The position numbers were made by a program, and so were the translations under genes. 64,000 nucleotides of DNA. It comes from Caproicibacterium sp. BJN0003. Its GTDB lineage: Bacteria; Bacillota; Clostridia; Oscillospirales; Acutalibacteraceae. The DNA lies in the NCBI RefSeq assembly GCF_026314295.1, contig NZ_CP111108.1, positions 1,426,001 to 1,490,000 on the forward strand, in the 5' to 3' direction. The notes beneath the pieces are model-generated. The model was not told the DNA's origin and made no database searches. It saw only the letters and a list, made by a program, of their open reading frames with translations. This document shows, in pieces, positions 54,312 through 63,530 of the stretch (position 1 is the stretch's first letter; the number at the start of each line of letters is the position of its first letter).

Positions 54312-55685
54312 ATGGATGATATTTTATCACGTGTTAAAAAAATCCACTTTATCGGAATCGGCGGTTCCGGCATGTGCCCTATCGCTGAAATTCTAATTCA
54401 TCGTGGATATCAAATTTCCGGTTCCGACAACAGTGAATCCGATACACTCGCCAGAGTGCGCACTTATGGAATTCCGGTTTATATGGGACAAAAAGCCGAA
54501 AATCTGCATGATGCAGAGCTAGTCGTCTATTCGGCCGCTATTAAAGAAGATAATCCGGAACGCGTTGCCGCAAGGGAACGTAAAATTCCAGAAATTGAAC
54601 GCAGCGTCATGCTGGGAATGGTGGTTCGCCGGTATCCGGACAGTATCTGTGTTTCCGGGACCCATGGAAAGACGACAACGACCGGATTGATCACCACAAT
54701 CTTAATGGACGCTGGGCGTGATCCCTCTGCTGTAATCGGTGGGAAGCTGCCCTCTATCGGCACAAACGGACGTGCCGGACATTCCGGCACTATTGTCTGT
54801 GAAGCTTGCGAGTATGTTGATACTTTCTTGCAGTTGTATCCTGCAGTTTCTGTGATTCTGAATGTAGATGCAGACCACCTCGACTATTTTAAAAATCTAT
54901 CCAACATTATTAAGTCTTTTCATCAGTTTGCAACACAGACTTCTCGTGCAGTCGTTGTAAACGGAGATGATTTAAACTCTCAAAAAGCACTTGAGGGCAT
55001 TGATAATCTGGAAATTATTACGTTTGGACTTGATCCTAAAAATCGCTATTATGCGACAAATATTGCCCCGACCAAAGGTGCAAAAGAAAATTTTGATATC
55101 GTAAAAGATGGAACTCCTCTTTGCAACGTAACGTTGGGAATTCCGGGCAAACACAACATTTACAATGCGCTTGCAGCATTTGCAGTAGCAGACTACTTTG
55201 GTGTTCCAGTAGAATCCATCAAAAAGAGTCTCCATACTTTTACCGGCGTTCACCGCCGTTTCGAAATTCTGGGGCACTTCGACGGCATCACAGTTGCCGA
55301 TGATTTTGCACATCATCCTACCGAGCTTACTGCAACTCTAAGCGCTGCCATGCATATGGGATTCCATGAGGTCTGGGCAATCTTTCAGCCCCATACCTTC
55401 AGTCGTACAGCTATGCTGCTTGATGATTTTGCAAAAGCGCTAACGATTCCTGACCATGTGATTGTCTCCGAAATTCTGCCGGTACGTGAAACGAACACGT
55501 ATCACATCTACGCCGAAGATTTGGTCAAAAAAGTCCCCAGTGCTGTTTATCGAAAAACATTCCCTGAAATCACCGACTATGTTATAGAAAAGGCAAAGCC
55601 CGGAGATTTGATTCTCACCCTTGGCGGTGGAGATGTCTATAAATGTGCGAACCAAATCGTCAAACGATACCAGGAAAAAGCATAG
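54312..55685 (+). CDS. murC: UDP-N-acetylmuramate-L-alanine ligase
   Basis: The 457-residue cytoplasmic ligase adds the first amino acid to the peptidoglycan peptide. Order: N-terminal UDP-MurNAc domain (HFIGIGGSGMCPIAEIL), the central ATP domain with P-loop GTHGKTTTTGLIT at 116-128 and NVDADHLDYF, then the C-terminal domain starting with GVHRRFEILG and DDFAHHPTELTATL. The gene is monocistronic: its own TATAAT-type promoter just upstream and a terminator downstream. Confidence 0.96.
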   Translation: MDDILSRVKKIHFIGIGGSGMCPIAEILIHRGYQISGSDNSESDTLARVRTYGIPVYMGQKAENLHDAELVVYSAAIKEDNPERVAARERKIPEIERSVMLGMVVRRYPDSICVSGTHGKTTTTGLITTILMDAGRDPSAVIGGKLPSIGTNGRAGHSGTIVCEACEYVDTFLQLYPAVSVILNVDADHLDYFKNLSNIIKSFHQFATQTSRAVVVNGDDLNSQKALEGIDNLEIITFGLDPKNRYYATNIAPTKGAKENFDIVKDGTPLCNVTLGIPGKHNIYNALAAFAVADYFGVPVESIKKSLHTFTGVHRRFEILGHFDGITVADDFAHHPTELTATLSAAMHMGFHEVWAIFQPHTFSRTAMLLDDFAKALTIPDHVIVSEILPVRETNTYHIYAEDLVKKVPSAVYRKTFPEITDYVIEKAKPGDLILTLGGGDVYKCANQIVKRYQEKA

Positions 55686-55687
55686 TC

Positions 55688-55732
55688 ACGAAAAAACGCC
55701 GCCTCATGATAAATGAGCGACGTTTTTTAAGA
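55688..55732 (+). terminator. Terminator of murC
   Basis: AAAAAACG-CCGCCTCAT / ATGAGCGACGTTTTTT with one bulge, followed by a T run. Confidence 0.75.
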
Positions 55733-55769
55733 TTTCTCTATTTACTTCAAAGAAAGGCTGTGAAATGAT

Positions 55770-56636
55770 ATGCGATATGAAGGCATTGTTTATCGTCCGC
55801 CGAGTGAAGCCAGAAGCTTGATTATTCAGCTTACCATTGGATGTGCCAGAAACACCTGTACCTTCTGTACAATGTATAAAGAAAAGAACTTTCGAATTCG
55901 TAAGCTGGAAGATGTTGTCCGGGATTTAAAAGAATCACGGAATACTTATTCGTATGTACGCCGAATTTTTTTGGCAGATGGAGATGCTTTAATTGTAAAG
56001 ACTCCCGATTTGCTTTACATTCTCAGCGAAATTCGCCGTCTTTTCCCAGAATGTGAACGAGTGACTTCTTATGGTGCTCCAGCAGATGTTCTTCTGAAAA
56101 CGCCGGAGGAATTGCTGCAGCTGCGCAAAGCTGGCCTCGAAATGGTTTATATTGGTGCTGAAAGCGGCGACAATGAAGTCCTGAAAAACATTCGAAAAGG
56201 CGTTACGGCAGAGGAAACAGTTGAAGCCTGTCTAAAACTCAAAAAAGCAGGAATTAAAGTCTCTATGATGCTGATTTCCGGCATGGGCAGCCGCGTCCGC
56301 TCCAAAGAACACGCACTTGCAAGTGCCAAGATCACCTCTTTAATTAAGCCCGAATATGTCAGCTTTTTGACTTTGCGAGTTTATCCTGGAACCCCTCTTT
56401 ACGATCAAGTAAAGAATGGTGAATTTCAGCGAATGTCCCCTATGGAACTGCTCGATGAGCTTAAACTCTTTCTCAAAAATGTAGACAGCGAAGGTTCCGT
56501 TTTCCGTTCTAATCACGCTTCCAACTATGTGGATTTAGGAGGAGACCTAAATCGAGATATTCCAAGAATGCTTGCACAAATTGAAGAAGCACAATCTGAT
56601 CACGATTTTAAGCCGGACTTTATGCGTGGTTTATAA
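55770..56636 (+). CDS. Radical SAM protein (CX4CX2C type)
   Basis: The 288-residue protein has IQLTIGCARNTCTFCTMYKEK near residue 25-42. The cysteine spacing is four then two, the pattern of the B12-independent radical SAM group that reads GC-x4-CTFC-xMY. Further landmarks are IFLADGDALIV, RVTSYGAPADVLLKTPEEL, GLEMVYIGAESGDNEVL, VSMMLISGMGSR and FLTLRVYPGTPLYDQV, shared with Elp3/coproporphyrinogen-oxidase-like folds. Function is unassigned. GAAAGGCTGTGAA precedes the ATG. Confidence 0.88.
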   Translation: MRYEGIVYRPPSEARSLIIQLTIGCARNTCTFCTMYKEKNFRIRKLEDVVRDLKESRNTYSYVRRIFLADGDALIVKTPDLLYILSEIRRLFPECERVTSYGAPADVLLKTPEELLQLRKAGLEMVYIGAESGDNEVLKNIRKGVTAEETVEACLKLKKAGIKVSMMLISGMGSRVRSKEHALASAKITSLIKPEYVSFLTLRVYPGTPLYDQVKNGEFQRMSPMELLDELKLFLKNVDSEGSVFRSNHASNYVDLGGDLNRDIPRMLAQIEEAQSDHDFKPDFMRGL

Positions 56637-56654
56637 ATTTTAATAAGAGCTTAC

Positions 56655-56700
56655 AAAAAGGATCCGCAGACGGAAAGTTCTTCCATCTGCGGATCCTTTT
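56655..56700. terminator. Bidirectional terminator between the radical SAM gene and mreB
   Basis: AAAAAGGATCCGCAGA / TCTGCGGATCCTTTT, between converging genes. Confidence 0.88.
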
Positions 56701-56708
56701 ACTTAATT

Positions 56709-57737
56709 TTAATAAGCAGCACTCAAAGGGTTGATAATTCCCTCGCGCTTCTTTTCCAAATCTTCAATAAATGGAATTGCTTGACCCGCACCTAATGCGA
56801 CACACAGTTCCGGATTCTCTGCGACTCTCACAGGCATCCCAACGTGCTTAGAAAGGAGATCTGCAAACCCATAAATTTTTGCAGAACCACCAGTCAAAAT
56901 AATGCCATCTGAAAAAACATCCCCTAAAAGTTCGGGGTCCGTTTCTTCCATCAATTTCTGAACCGCATGAACAATATCCATCGCCGGTTCCGTCATTGCT
57001 TCCAAAACTTCTTCGCTGGTAACCTCTGCCCACGCCGGAAGTCCATTCTCTGTATCTTTTCCTTTGGCCGTGAACGTCGTTACAAAATCTGTTCTGGGCA
57101 AAACCCCGCCGATCGCAATTTTGCAGGCTTCAGCCATTCGCTCTCCAATCTGCAAATGATATTTATTACGAATGAAACGGGCAATGGCTTCATCAAACTT
57201 TTGCCCCGCAATTTTAACAATTTTGGAATTGGAAACCCCGCGCAAAGACAAAACTGCCATATCCGTCGTTCCACAGCCAATATCGACTACTAAAACACCA
57301 TGTGGAGAACTAATATCGACTCCAGCCCCCATCGCCGCTGCGATTGGTTCCTGAATCAAACAAATCTTTCGTACTCCCGCTGCGCTGATCGAATCCACAA
57401 CTGCACGTTTTTCCACTTCGGTAATATTGCATGGAACACTCACGACCACCCGCGGCATCACCATCTTTTTTGCGCCCAGTTCATGAATATAGTGGCTGAC
57501 AAGATACTGCGCCAAATCGAAATTGGAAATTACTCCATTTTGCAGCGGACGCTCCACACGAAGTCTATTTCCGGTACGCCCAAGCATTTCATAAGCTTTT
57601 TTTCCGACCGCCGTTACCTGATTCTTTTCCGTATCGATCGTAACAACCGACGGCTCATGAACGGTAACGCCCTGTCCATTTACAAAAAGTTTGATCGCAT
57701 AAGTGCCTAGATCAATGGCAATATCGGTACCGAGCAA
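56709..57737 (-). CDS. mreB: Rod shape-determining protein, MreB/Mbl family
   Basis: The 342-residue actin-like ATPase shows phosphate-1 IAIDLGTYAIKLFV, VVSVPCNITEVEKRAVVDSISAAG, PIAAAMGAGV, phosphate-2 VVDIGCGTTDMAVLSL and adenosine-binding SDGIILTGGSAKIYGF. It organises cell-wall synthesis along the cylinder. The start must be the TTG at 57737: an in-frame TGA lies three codons upstream and no ATG fits. It has no mreC/mreD neighbours, so it may be an Mbl or MreBH paralogue. Confidence 0.93.
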   Translation of the reverse strand: MLGTDIAIDLGTYAIKLFVNGQGVTVHEPSVVTIDTEKNQVTAVGKKAYEMLGRTGNRLRVERPLQNGVISNFDLAQYLVSHYIHELGAKKMVMPRVVVSVPCNITEVEKRAVVDSISAAGVRKICLIQEPIAAAMGAGVDISSPHGVLVVDIGCGTTDMAVLSLRGVSNSKIVKIAGQKFDEAIARFIRNKYHLQIGERMAEACKIAIGGVLPRTDFVTTFTAKGKDTENGLPAWAEVTSEEVLEAMTEPAMDIVHAVQKLMEETDPELLGDVFSDGIILTGGSAKIYGFADLLSKHVGMPVRVAENPELCVALGAGQAIPFIEDLEKKREGIINPLSAAY

Positions 57738-57794
57738 ATCAAATCACATCCATTCTTTATAGTTCTTTTATTATAATACAGATAAAAGTGCTTT

Positions 57795-58454
57795 TCAACG
57801 GGAAACAGGAGTTGTTGCTACTGCAATTCCAAAAACATCTTTCGCTCCTGCACAAAATAAAGTCTGCCCAGCAGAACACATTGTCGCTCCCGTTGTCAAA
57901 ATATCGTCTACTAAAAGGATCTTTTTCCCAAGAATCTCTTCGTCATTTTTGGTGCAGTAAACATCTTTCACATTTTCTAGACGATCCTGTTCTGATAATT
58001 CATGCTGCGGAACATTATCCCGCACTTTAGAAAGCAGTTCTTGATAGGGAACTTTTATATCTTTAGAAATTTCCCTTGCGAGAAGCTCACTTTGATTATA
58101 GCCGCGCTGTCTTTTTCTCTTTTTGGAAATCGGAACCGACGTAACCATGTCCGGCCGAAAAGGAATTTCCTTCATCCGCTCCGAAAGCTTTTCTCCAAAA
58201 TATTCTTTTAAAATCGTTTCATCCTGAAATTTAAACCGAATCAAGGCACTTCGTACTTCGCTTGTATAATCATAAAGTGCTGTACAAGAAAAAGGATACT
58301 TTGACAAGAGCAAAAAATCCCTCTGCCAAAAAGTTTCCGAAACCGTCTCGGAACAATGCTTACAGATGATCTGACCACTCGACAAAACACAATCACAAAA
58401 GACACAGTGCGGCGGAAAAAAGCATTCAAGCATCTTAGTCAGAATCTGGTTCAT
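57795..58454 (-). CDS. comF: ComF family phosphoribosyltransferase-like protein
   Basis: The 219-residue protein has an N-terminal four-cysteine zinc motif (CVFCDCVL and CKHCSETV), then DYTSEVRSALIRFKFQ, VTSVPISKKRKRQRGYNQSELLAREI and the PRPP-binding ILLVDDILTTGATM. ComF proteins work in DNA uptake and recombination at the cytoplasmic face. Its start overlaps the end of recD2 by 20 bases, tying two DNA-processing genes together. Confidence 0.93.
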   Translation of the reverse strand: MNQILTKMLECFFPPHCVFCDCVLSSGQIICKHCSETVSETFWQRDFLLLSKYPFSCTALYDYTSEVRSALIRFKFQDETILKEYFGEKLSERMKEIPFRPDMVTSVPISKKRKRQRGYNQSELLAREISKDIKVPYQELLSKVRDNVPQHELSEQDRLENVKDVYCTKNDEEILGKKILLVDDILTTGATMCSAGQTLFCAGAKDVFGIAVATTPVSR

Positions 58455-60663
58455 GATTTTCTTCTCCTGTTAAAAAGGCACAAAGTCCTGAAAAGCGCTT
58501 CATTTTCTTATCGTTTTCTACCATAGTACGAATCGTTTGCTGTGTTCCAACCAAAATCAGTAAATTTTTCGCTCTTGTAATCGCCGTATAAAGTAAATTC
58601 CGATATAAGAGCTGCGGAGGACCCGGATAAACAGGCATTACAACCGCATCGAATTCACTGCCTTGACTTTTATGAATGGTCATCGCATAGGCAAGCTCCA
58701 ACTCTTTTGCCATGCCCAATTCATAGGTAATCAAACGACCATCCATTTCGACTTGTAGTATGGAAGCTCGACGGTCAATTTTTTGCAGAATTCCCATATC
58801 CCCGTTAAAAACGCCTTCCCCCTGAGATCCGTCTTGCTCTTCCCATGCAATATGATAATTATTTTTAATCTGCATCACTTTATCGCCTTCGCGAAACAAA
58901 AATGGACCCACCCGAATCTCGGCTTTTGTGCGGTCAGCTGGGTTTAAAACCGCCTGAAGCCGACGATTCAGCTCAATCGTTCCCAAATCGCCTTTTCGTG
59001 CCATTGACAAAACCTGAAGATCTGTCATCCCCGAATAGCCGTAGGATTCCGGTAAACGACGCTTCACCAGATCAATAACTGTCTTCGAAATCTTCTCGGG
59101 CTCACTGCACGGCAAAAAGAAGAAATCCCGGCTGTGGTCATTGAGGATTGGCATTTTCCCTTCTAAAATTGCATGTGCGTTGGTGATAATCAGGCTTTCC
59201 ATCGCCTGCCTGAAAATATGTTTCAATGCAACAACAGGAAGCTTTCCCGAATCAATCAAGTCCCCCAATACGTTGCCTGCCCCGACAGACGGAAGCTGAT
59301 TTCGATCCCCTACAAGAATCAGCCGACATCCCATCGGCAAAGCTTTTAAAAGAGACTCAAAAAGTTTTGCATCCATCATTGACAGCTCGTCCACAATCAG
59401 TGCATCACATTCCAAACGATTTTTTTCATTACAGGAAAAAACCGGCTGATCATTTTCTCCCCATTCCACCTGTAAAAGGCGGTGGATTGTTTTCGCTTCT
59501 TCCCCTGTCATCTGGCTCATTCGTTTTGCCGCTCGCCCAGTTGGAGCCGCTAGAAAAACTTTTTCTCCATTTTGTTTTAACAAGTGAATGATAGCATGCA
59601 ACGTCGTAGTTTTTCCAGTACCCGGACCTCCTGTGAGTACCAGAATCCCACCGGTAACGGCTGCACGAATTGCTTCTCTCTGCTCCGGCGCATAATTTAA
59701 TCCCGTGGAACTTTGGAAGTAATCGATTTTTTCCTCTACATTCTGAATTGGCTGAGAGGGAAATTCCAACATCATTTTGAGACGATCTGCAGCATAATTT
59801 TCCGCCTCATAATAATCCGGCAAGAAGCAGCAAACTCTTGAATGAATCTCACATGAATCAAGCGTTCCGTCCGAAAGCAGTTCCTCCATTACAGAATCCG
59901 TCTGCTCTACTGAAACCCCCAGCATTCCCGCCGCCGCAGGAACTAATTTATCTTTTGGAAGATAAGTATGCCCATTTTGCAGATTATGGCGTAAAACAAA
60001 AATAAGTCCCGCACGAATACGGCAGTCATCATCCGCCGGACGTTCCATCGATGCAGCAATTTCATCTACGCGGTGAAACCCAATCGAAATTCCCTCTTGG
60101 CACAAGCGATATGGATTTTCCCGTACAATATCCGGCGTCTCTGAACCAAAAGTCTGATATGCGCGCACCGACTCCTGCGGGGTGATTCCATACTGAGAAA
60201 GATAAAGAATCACTTCACGGATCGAGGTCACTTGACAAAAATATTCGTTAATCTTTTTTGCTTTATTCAGCGTAATTCCCTGAATAGAAGTCAATCGGTC
60301 CGGCTCTTTTTCGATAACCTCCAAAGTGTTCTCTCCGAATGCTTCCACCAATCTCTGAGCAGTCCGAGGACCAATCCCCTTGACCGCCCCCGAAGAAAGA
60401 TACTGTAAAATTGCTTCGCTGGAATGCGGTCGAAGCCGCTCAAAAGCCTGCACCTGAAACTGTCTTCCAAAAGTTGGATGCTCTCCCCAAATACCAACAA
60501 GGTGCAGTTCTTCTCCTGGGGCAGCACCAGGAATCGTCCCTACCGCGGTCACTAATTCTTCCCCATTATTAATCTCCAAAATTGCATATCCATTTTTATC
60601 ATTTTGAAAAACGACCCGTTCGATGGAACCGGTCATCTCTAAAAGCTTCTCTTCCTCTGCCAT
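58435..60663 (-). CDS. recD2: ATP-dependent RecD2 family helicase
   Basis: The 742-residue protein has the RecD2 arrangement: an N-terminal OB-like and helix-hairpin-helix region (YLSSGAVKGIGPRTAQRLVEAFG, DRLTSIQGITLNKAKKI), then the SF1 core with Walker A LVLTGGPGTGKTTTLHAI near 340, LAAPTGRAAKRMSQMTG, DELSMMDAKLFESLL, LILVGDRNQLPSVGAGNVLGDLI, and late motifs ELAYAMTIHKSQGSEFDAVV and NLLYTAITRAKNLLILVG. RecD2 acts in replication fork and mismatch repair in the absence of RecBC. Confidence 0.95.
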   Translation of the reverse strand: MAEEEKLLEMTGSIERVVFQNDKNGYAILEINNGEELVTAVGTIPGAAPGEELHLVGIWGEHPTFGRQFQVQAFERLRPHSSEAILQYLSSGAVKGIGPRTAQRLVEAFGENTLEVIEKEPDRLTSIQGITLNKAKKINEYFCQVTSIREVILYLSQYGITPQESVRAYQTFGSETPDIVRENPYRLCQEGISIGFHRVDEIAASMERPADDDCRIRAGLIFVLRHNLQNGHTYLPKDKLVPAAAGMLGVSVEQTDSVMEELLSDGTLDSCEIHSRVCCFLPDYYEAENYAADRLKMMLEFPSQPIQNVEEKIDYFQSSTGLNYAPEQREAIRAAVTGGILVLTGGPGTGKTTTLHAIIHLLKQNGEKVFLAAPTGRAAKRMSQMTGEEAKTIHRLLQVEWGENDQPVFSCNEKNRLECDALIVDELSMMDAKLFESLLKALPMGCRLILVGDRNQLPSVGAGNVLGDLIDSGKLPVVALKHIFRQAMESLIITNAHAILEGKMPILNDHSRDFFFLPCSEPEKISKTVIDLVKRRLPESYGYSGMTDLQVLSMARKGDLGTIELNRRLQAVLNPADRTKAEIRVGPFLFREGDKVMQIKNNYHIAWEEQDGSQGEGVFNGDMGILQKIDRRASILQVEMDGRLITYELGMAKELELAYAMTIHKSQGSEFDAVVMPVYPGPPQLLYRNLLYTAITRAKNLLILVGTQQTIRTMVENDKKMKRFSGLCAFLTGEENHEPDSD

Positions 60664-60707
60664 ACTGCACCTTCTGTCTTTCCAATCAATTTAAGTATAG
60701 CACGGAT

Positions 60708-61046
60708 CTACCGCATTTTGCAAACCTCTGCAGGAGCATCTTTTTCGCTGCAAATTATTGCCTGCGGCTGTCCCTGCAGCAGAATTTCACAAACATTTCT
60801 GGTCTCTTGGTCCATCCCATCATCAATTACTAAAAGACGTTTTTGAGAAACGCCTTTCGCTGCCTTTAGTTTCTGTAAAGCACCGCGCATCAAATACTCA
60901 GCGTCTTCCCTGTGACCAGAAAGATGCAATGTCAATATGATTTCTCCTTCTTTTCGATCATTATAAATCCAAAAAACCACTGACCGAAAAAGGTCGCATA
61001 AGCCGACAATCGCTAACAGTCCAAAAAGTACCTCCCCCACAGACAT
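60708..61046 (-). CDS. Hypothetical protein with one membrane helix
   Basis: The 112-residue product has a helix at about residues 4-26 (GEVLFGLLAIVGLCDLFRSVVFWIY) followed by a small alpha/beta segment GEIILTLHLSGHREDAEYLMRGAL and RLLVIDDGMDQETRNVCEIL. I do not recognise a named family. The ATG lies directly after the metK terminator and its ribosome site is part of that hairpin. Confidence 0.6.
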   Translation of the reverse strand: MSVGEVLFGLLAIVGLCDLFRSVVFWIYNDRKEGEIILTLHLSGHREDAEYLMRGALQKLKAAKGVSQKRLLVIDDGMDQETRNVCEILLQGQPQAIICSEKDAPAEVCKMR

Positions 61047-61088
61047 AAAAAATCACCTCATTGCAGCGTATGCAAAAAGGTGATTTTT
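61047..61088 (-). terminator. Terminator of metK
   Basis: AAAAATCACCT / AGGTGATTTTT with a 20-base loop and a T run, just past the metK stop and ending at the start codon of the next gene. Confidence 0.8.
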
Positions 61089-61114
61089 GGTTCTTCTAAA
61101 GATTATTAACGAAC

Positions 61115-62290
61115 TTACTGCAAAGCAGCTTTCAGTTCATTTACGCGGTTTTCTTCTTCCCAAGGCATTCCATTGCGACCCATCTGGCCATAATTGGAAA
61201 TTGCGCGATAAATCGGGCGACGCAGATCCAATGTCTTAATAATAGACGCTGGACGCAGGTCAAATACTTTCTTGACTGCATTAGCAAGCTTTTCATCATC
61301 ATATGCAGAAGTTCCAAAAGAATCCACACGAATGGAAACCGGGTTCGCAACGCCGATTGCATAGGCAAGCTGGACTTCGCACTTCTTGGCAAGTCCGGCC
61401 GCAACCAGATTGCGTGCTACCCAACGTGCAGCATATGCCGCGGAACGATCTACCTTTGTTGGATCTTTTCCGGAGAATGCGCCGCCGCCATGACGGCCAT
61501 ATCCACCGTATGTATCCACAATAATCTTCCGTCCGGTAAGTCCGCTATCACCTACTGGACCGCCAATTACAAAACGTCCAGTTGGATTTACATAATACTT
61601 TGTATTTTCATCGAGCCACTTTTCCGGAATCACATTCTGAATCACTTCTTTTAAAAGGTCACACCGAATCTGACTGAGCGGAATCTCCGGATCATGCTGT
61701 GCCGAAACAACAACCGCCTCTACACGAATAGGGGTATCATCGTCATATTCTACTGTTACCTGAGTTTTTCCATCGGGCCGCAGATAAGGCAAAGTTCCAT
61801 CCTTACGCACCTGTGCAAGGCGATAACTCAGCTTATGTGCCAAAGAAATCGCCAACGGCATTTTTTCGGAAGTTTCATCACAGGCATAGCCAAACATCAT
61901 GCCCTGATCTCCGGCGCCTATGGTATCCGCTTCGTCTGTTGCGCCATTTTTCTTTTCATAGGATTCATTAACGCCCATTGCAATATCCGGAGACTGCATA
62001 TCAATGGAAGTCAGAACGCCGCAAGTATTCCCGTCAAACCCGCAAGCAGGATTATCATATCCAACGGAATTAACGACCTCACGCACAACTGCCGGGATAT
62101 CGACATAGCACTCAGTAGAAATTTCTCCCATCACATGGATCACACCGGTACATGCCGTTACCTCACAGGCAACATGTGCCTGCGGGTCTTTTTCGATGAT
62201 TTTATCCAGAATTGCATCCGCAATTTGATCGCACAATTTATCGGGATGCCCCTCTGTTACTGATTCTGATGTAAAAAAGTGTTTTGCCAT
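61115..62290 (-). CDS. metK: S-adenosylmethionine synthetase
   Basis: The 391-residue enzyme makes S-adenosylmethionine from methionine and ATP. Signatures are [110 protein letters not shown]. The N-terminal, central and C-terminal domains are complete. A SAM-I riboswitch precedes it and ends transcription when SAM is plentiful. Confidence 0.97.
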   Translation of the reverse strand: MAKHFFTSESVTEGHPDKLCDQIADAILDKIIEKDPQAHVACEVTACTGVIHVMGEISTECYVDIPAVVREVVNSVGYDNPACGFDGNTCGVLTSIDMQSPDIAMGVNESYEKKNGATDEADTIGAGDQGMMFGYACDETSEKMPLAISLAHKLSYRLAQVRKDGTLPYLRPDGKTQVTVEYDDDTPIRVEAVVVSAQHDPEIPLSQIRCDLLKEVIQNVIPEKWLDENTKYYVNPTGRFVIGGPVGDSGLTGRKIIVDTYGGYGRHGGGAFSGKDPTKVDRSAAYAARWVARNLVAAGLAKKCEVQLAYAIGVANPVSIRVDSFGTSAYDDEKLANAVKKVFDLRPASIIKTLDLRRPIYRAISNYGQMGRNGMPWEEENRVNELKAALQ

Positions 62291-62311
62291 AAAAATCGTC
62301 CTCCTGTAATT

Positions 62312-62465
62312 AAAAGCGCTGTCCGGTGAAAAACCGAACAGCGCTTATTAAAAGCAGCCTCATCTTTCGGTCTCACCGCAGGAATTAGCACCTTACCGGA
62401 TTTTTTCACCGGTAGGTTGTCGGGCATCATAGGGCCTGGTCCCTCCGCCACTCTTGATAAGGGGA
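62312..62465 (-). promoter_or_regulatory. SAM-I (S-box) riboswitch with terminator
   Basis: The minus-strand leader contains the S-box core: CTTATCAAGAGTGGCGGAGGGAC, GGCCCTATGATGCCCGACAACC, GGTGCTAATTCCTGC and GAAAGATGAG. The terminator hairpin (62312-62346, AAGCGCTGTTCGG and complement, then TTTT) lies between the aptamer and metK. The aptamer covers about 62361-62465. Confidence 0.96.
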
Positions 62466-62491
62466 AAATATTAAATTCTTGAATTGTGTAC

Positions 62492-62520
62492 AGTATAGCA
62501 TAGAGCTTATAGGCTGTAAA
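62492..62520 (-). promoter_or_regulatory. Promoter of the SAM-I/metK unit
   Basis: Minus-strand TTTACA (62515-62520), 17-base spacer, TATACT (62492-62497). Confidence 0.7.
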
Positions 62521-62576
62521 GGGACAAATATCATTGTCTGTCCAATTATCGGGGATTTCAGACAGAAACTGATTTT

Positions 62577-63209
62577 TTAGACTCTTCCATGAATCAAAGG
62601 ACTAACCCGTTTATAAAGTAAAAGCGTCAAAATTGATGCCAAAACACCTTTGATCAGATTCAGCGGAGTCGTTGCAAAGAGCACCAAAGTCGGAACATCA
62701 ATGATTGCATGGTTTACACTGGTACCCATTCCAACAATCGCTTCCATCGGCATATGGAATGCTGCAGCATAAGCCGGAAGTAAAAGAAAAGCATTTAAAA
62801 GTCCACCGACAACGGCCATCACTAAAATGCCAACTGTCATACCAACGACTGCATTTTTGCGGCTCTTATGGCATTTATAAATCATTGAAGCGGGGACGAC
62901 AAGCCCGCATCCAATGATAAAATTCGCAAAATCACCAATTCCTGCGGTAGGAGTTCCCTTAATAACCAAATGCAAAATGACCTTTACTGCTTCAATAATT
63001 GCTGCAGCAACCGGCCCCATTGCAAATCCGCCAATCAGCACTGGAACTTCACTAAAGTCAATTTTATAAAAGGACGGCAAAAACGGAAGCGGCACTTCAA
63101 AATACATGATAATAAAGGCTAATGCAGAAAGCATTCCGATCATCGCAATTCTGCGAATATCCGTACTCTTACTCTTGTTGATCGTCGTTTCATTTGTAAA
63201 ATTTGGCAT
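62577..63209 (-). CDS. ribU: ECF transporter riboflavin-binding S component
   Basis: I start at the ATG at 63209 (MPNFTNETTINKS), preceded by AGAGGAG; the stretch before it is riboswitch leader. The 210-residue membrane protein has six helices with the S-component pattern AMIGMLSALAFIIMYFEVPLP, YKIDFSEVPVLIGGFAMGP and NHAIIDVPTLVLFA. An FMN riboswitch upstream supports riboflavin as ligand. It needs EcfA/A'/T modules encoded elsewhere. Confidence 0.92.
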   Translation of the reverse strand: MPNFTNETTINKSKSTDIRRIAMIGMLSALAFIIMYFEVPLPFLPSFYKIDFSEVPVLIGGFAMGPVAAAIIEAVKVILHLVIKGTPTAGIGDFANFIIGCGLVVPASMIYKCHKSRKNAVVGMTVGILVMAVVGGLLNAFLLLPAYAAAFHMPMEAIVGMGTSVNHAIIDVPTLVLFATTPLNLIKGVLASILTLLLYKRVSPLIHGRV

Positions 63210-63251
63210 AATTCTTTCTCTCCTCTGGAGATATGGAGGTTTTAAATTAAA

Positions 63252-63287
63252 AGAAGCCCACGAATACACAAAGGTACTCGGGGCTTA
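63252..63287 (-). terminator. FMN-riboswitch expression-platform terminator
   Basis: AAGCCCCGAGTAC / GTATTCGTGGGCTT followed on the minus strand by CTTTTAATTT. Confidence 0.8.
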
Positions 63288-63300
63288 GCTTTCTTTCCAT

Positions 63301-63432
63301 ATCTTCTTCCATCCGGACTATACCGTCGGCTCTGGGCTCTCACCAGAATCCTGCGACTGACAAATCGCTCGCGGGCTTATCGGCACAAAGGCCGCATAAC
63401 CGCCGGTGGGGAATCACACCCCGCCCCGAAGA
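63301..63432 (-). promoter_or_regulatory. FMN riboswitch (RFN element)
   Basis: The minus-strand sequence has the RFN core TTCGGGGCGGGGTGTGATTCCCCACCGGCGGT, GCCCGCGAGCG, GATTCTGGTGAGAGCCAGAGCCGACGGT and ATAGTCCGGATGGAAGAAG. FMN binding should stop transcription before ribU. Confidence 0.97.
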
Positions 63433-63530
63433 ATTCACGTGATTATTTTAACATACTATTCTATTGCTGTCAAGTCTGATTTTGACACTCTTTGGGAATA
63501 CAGTAATCAACCTGTCATTTTGCGTATGAA

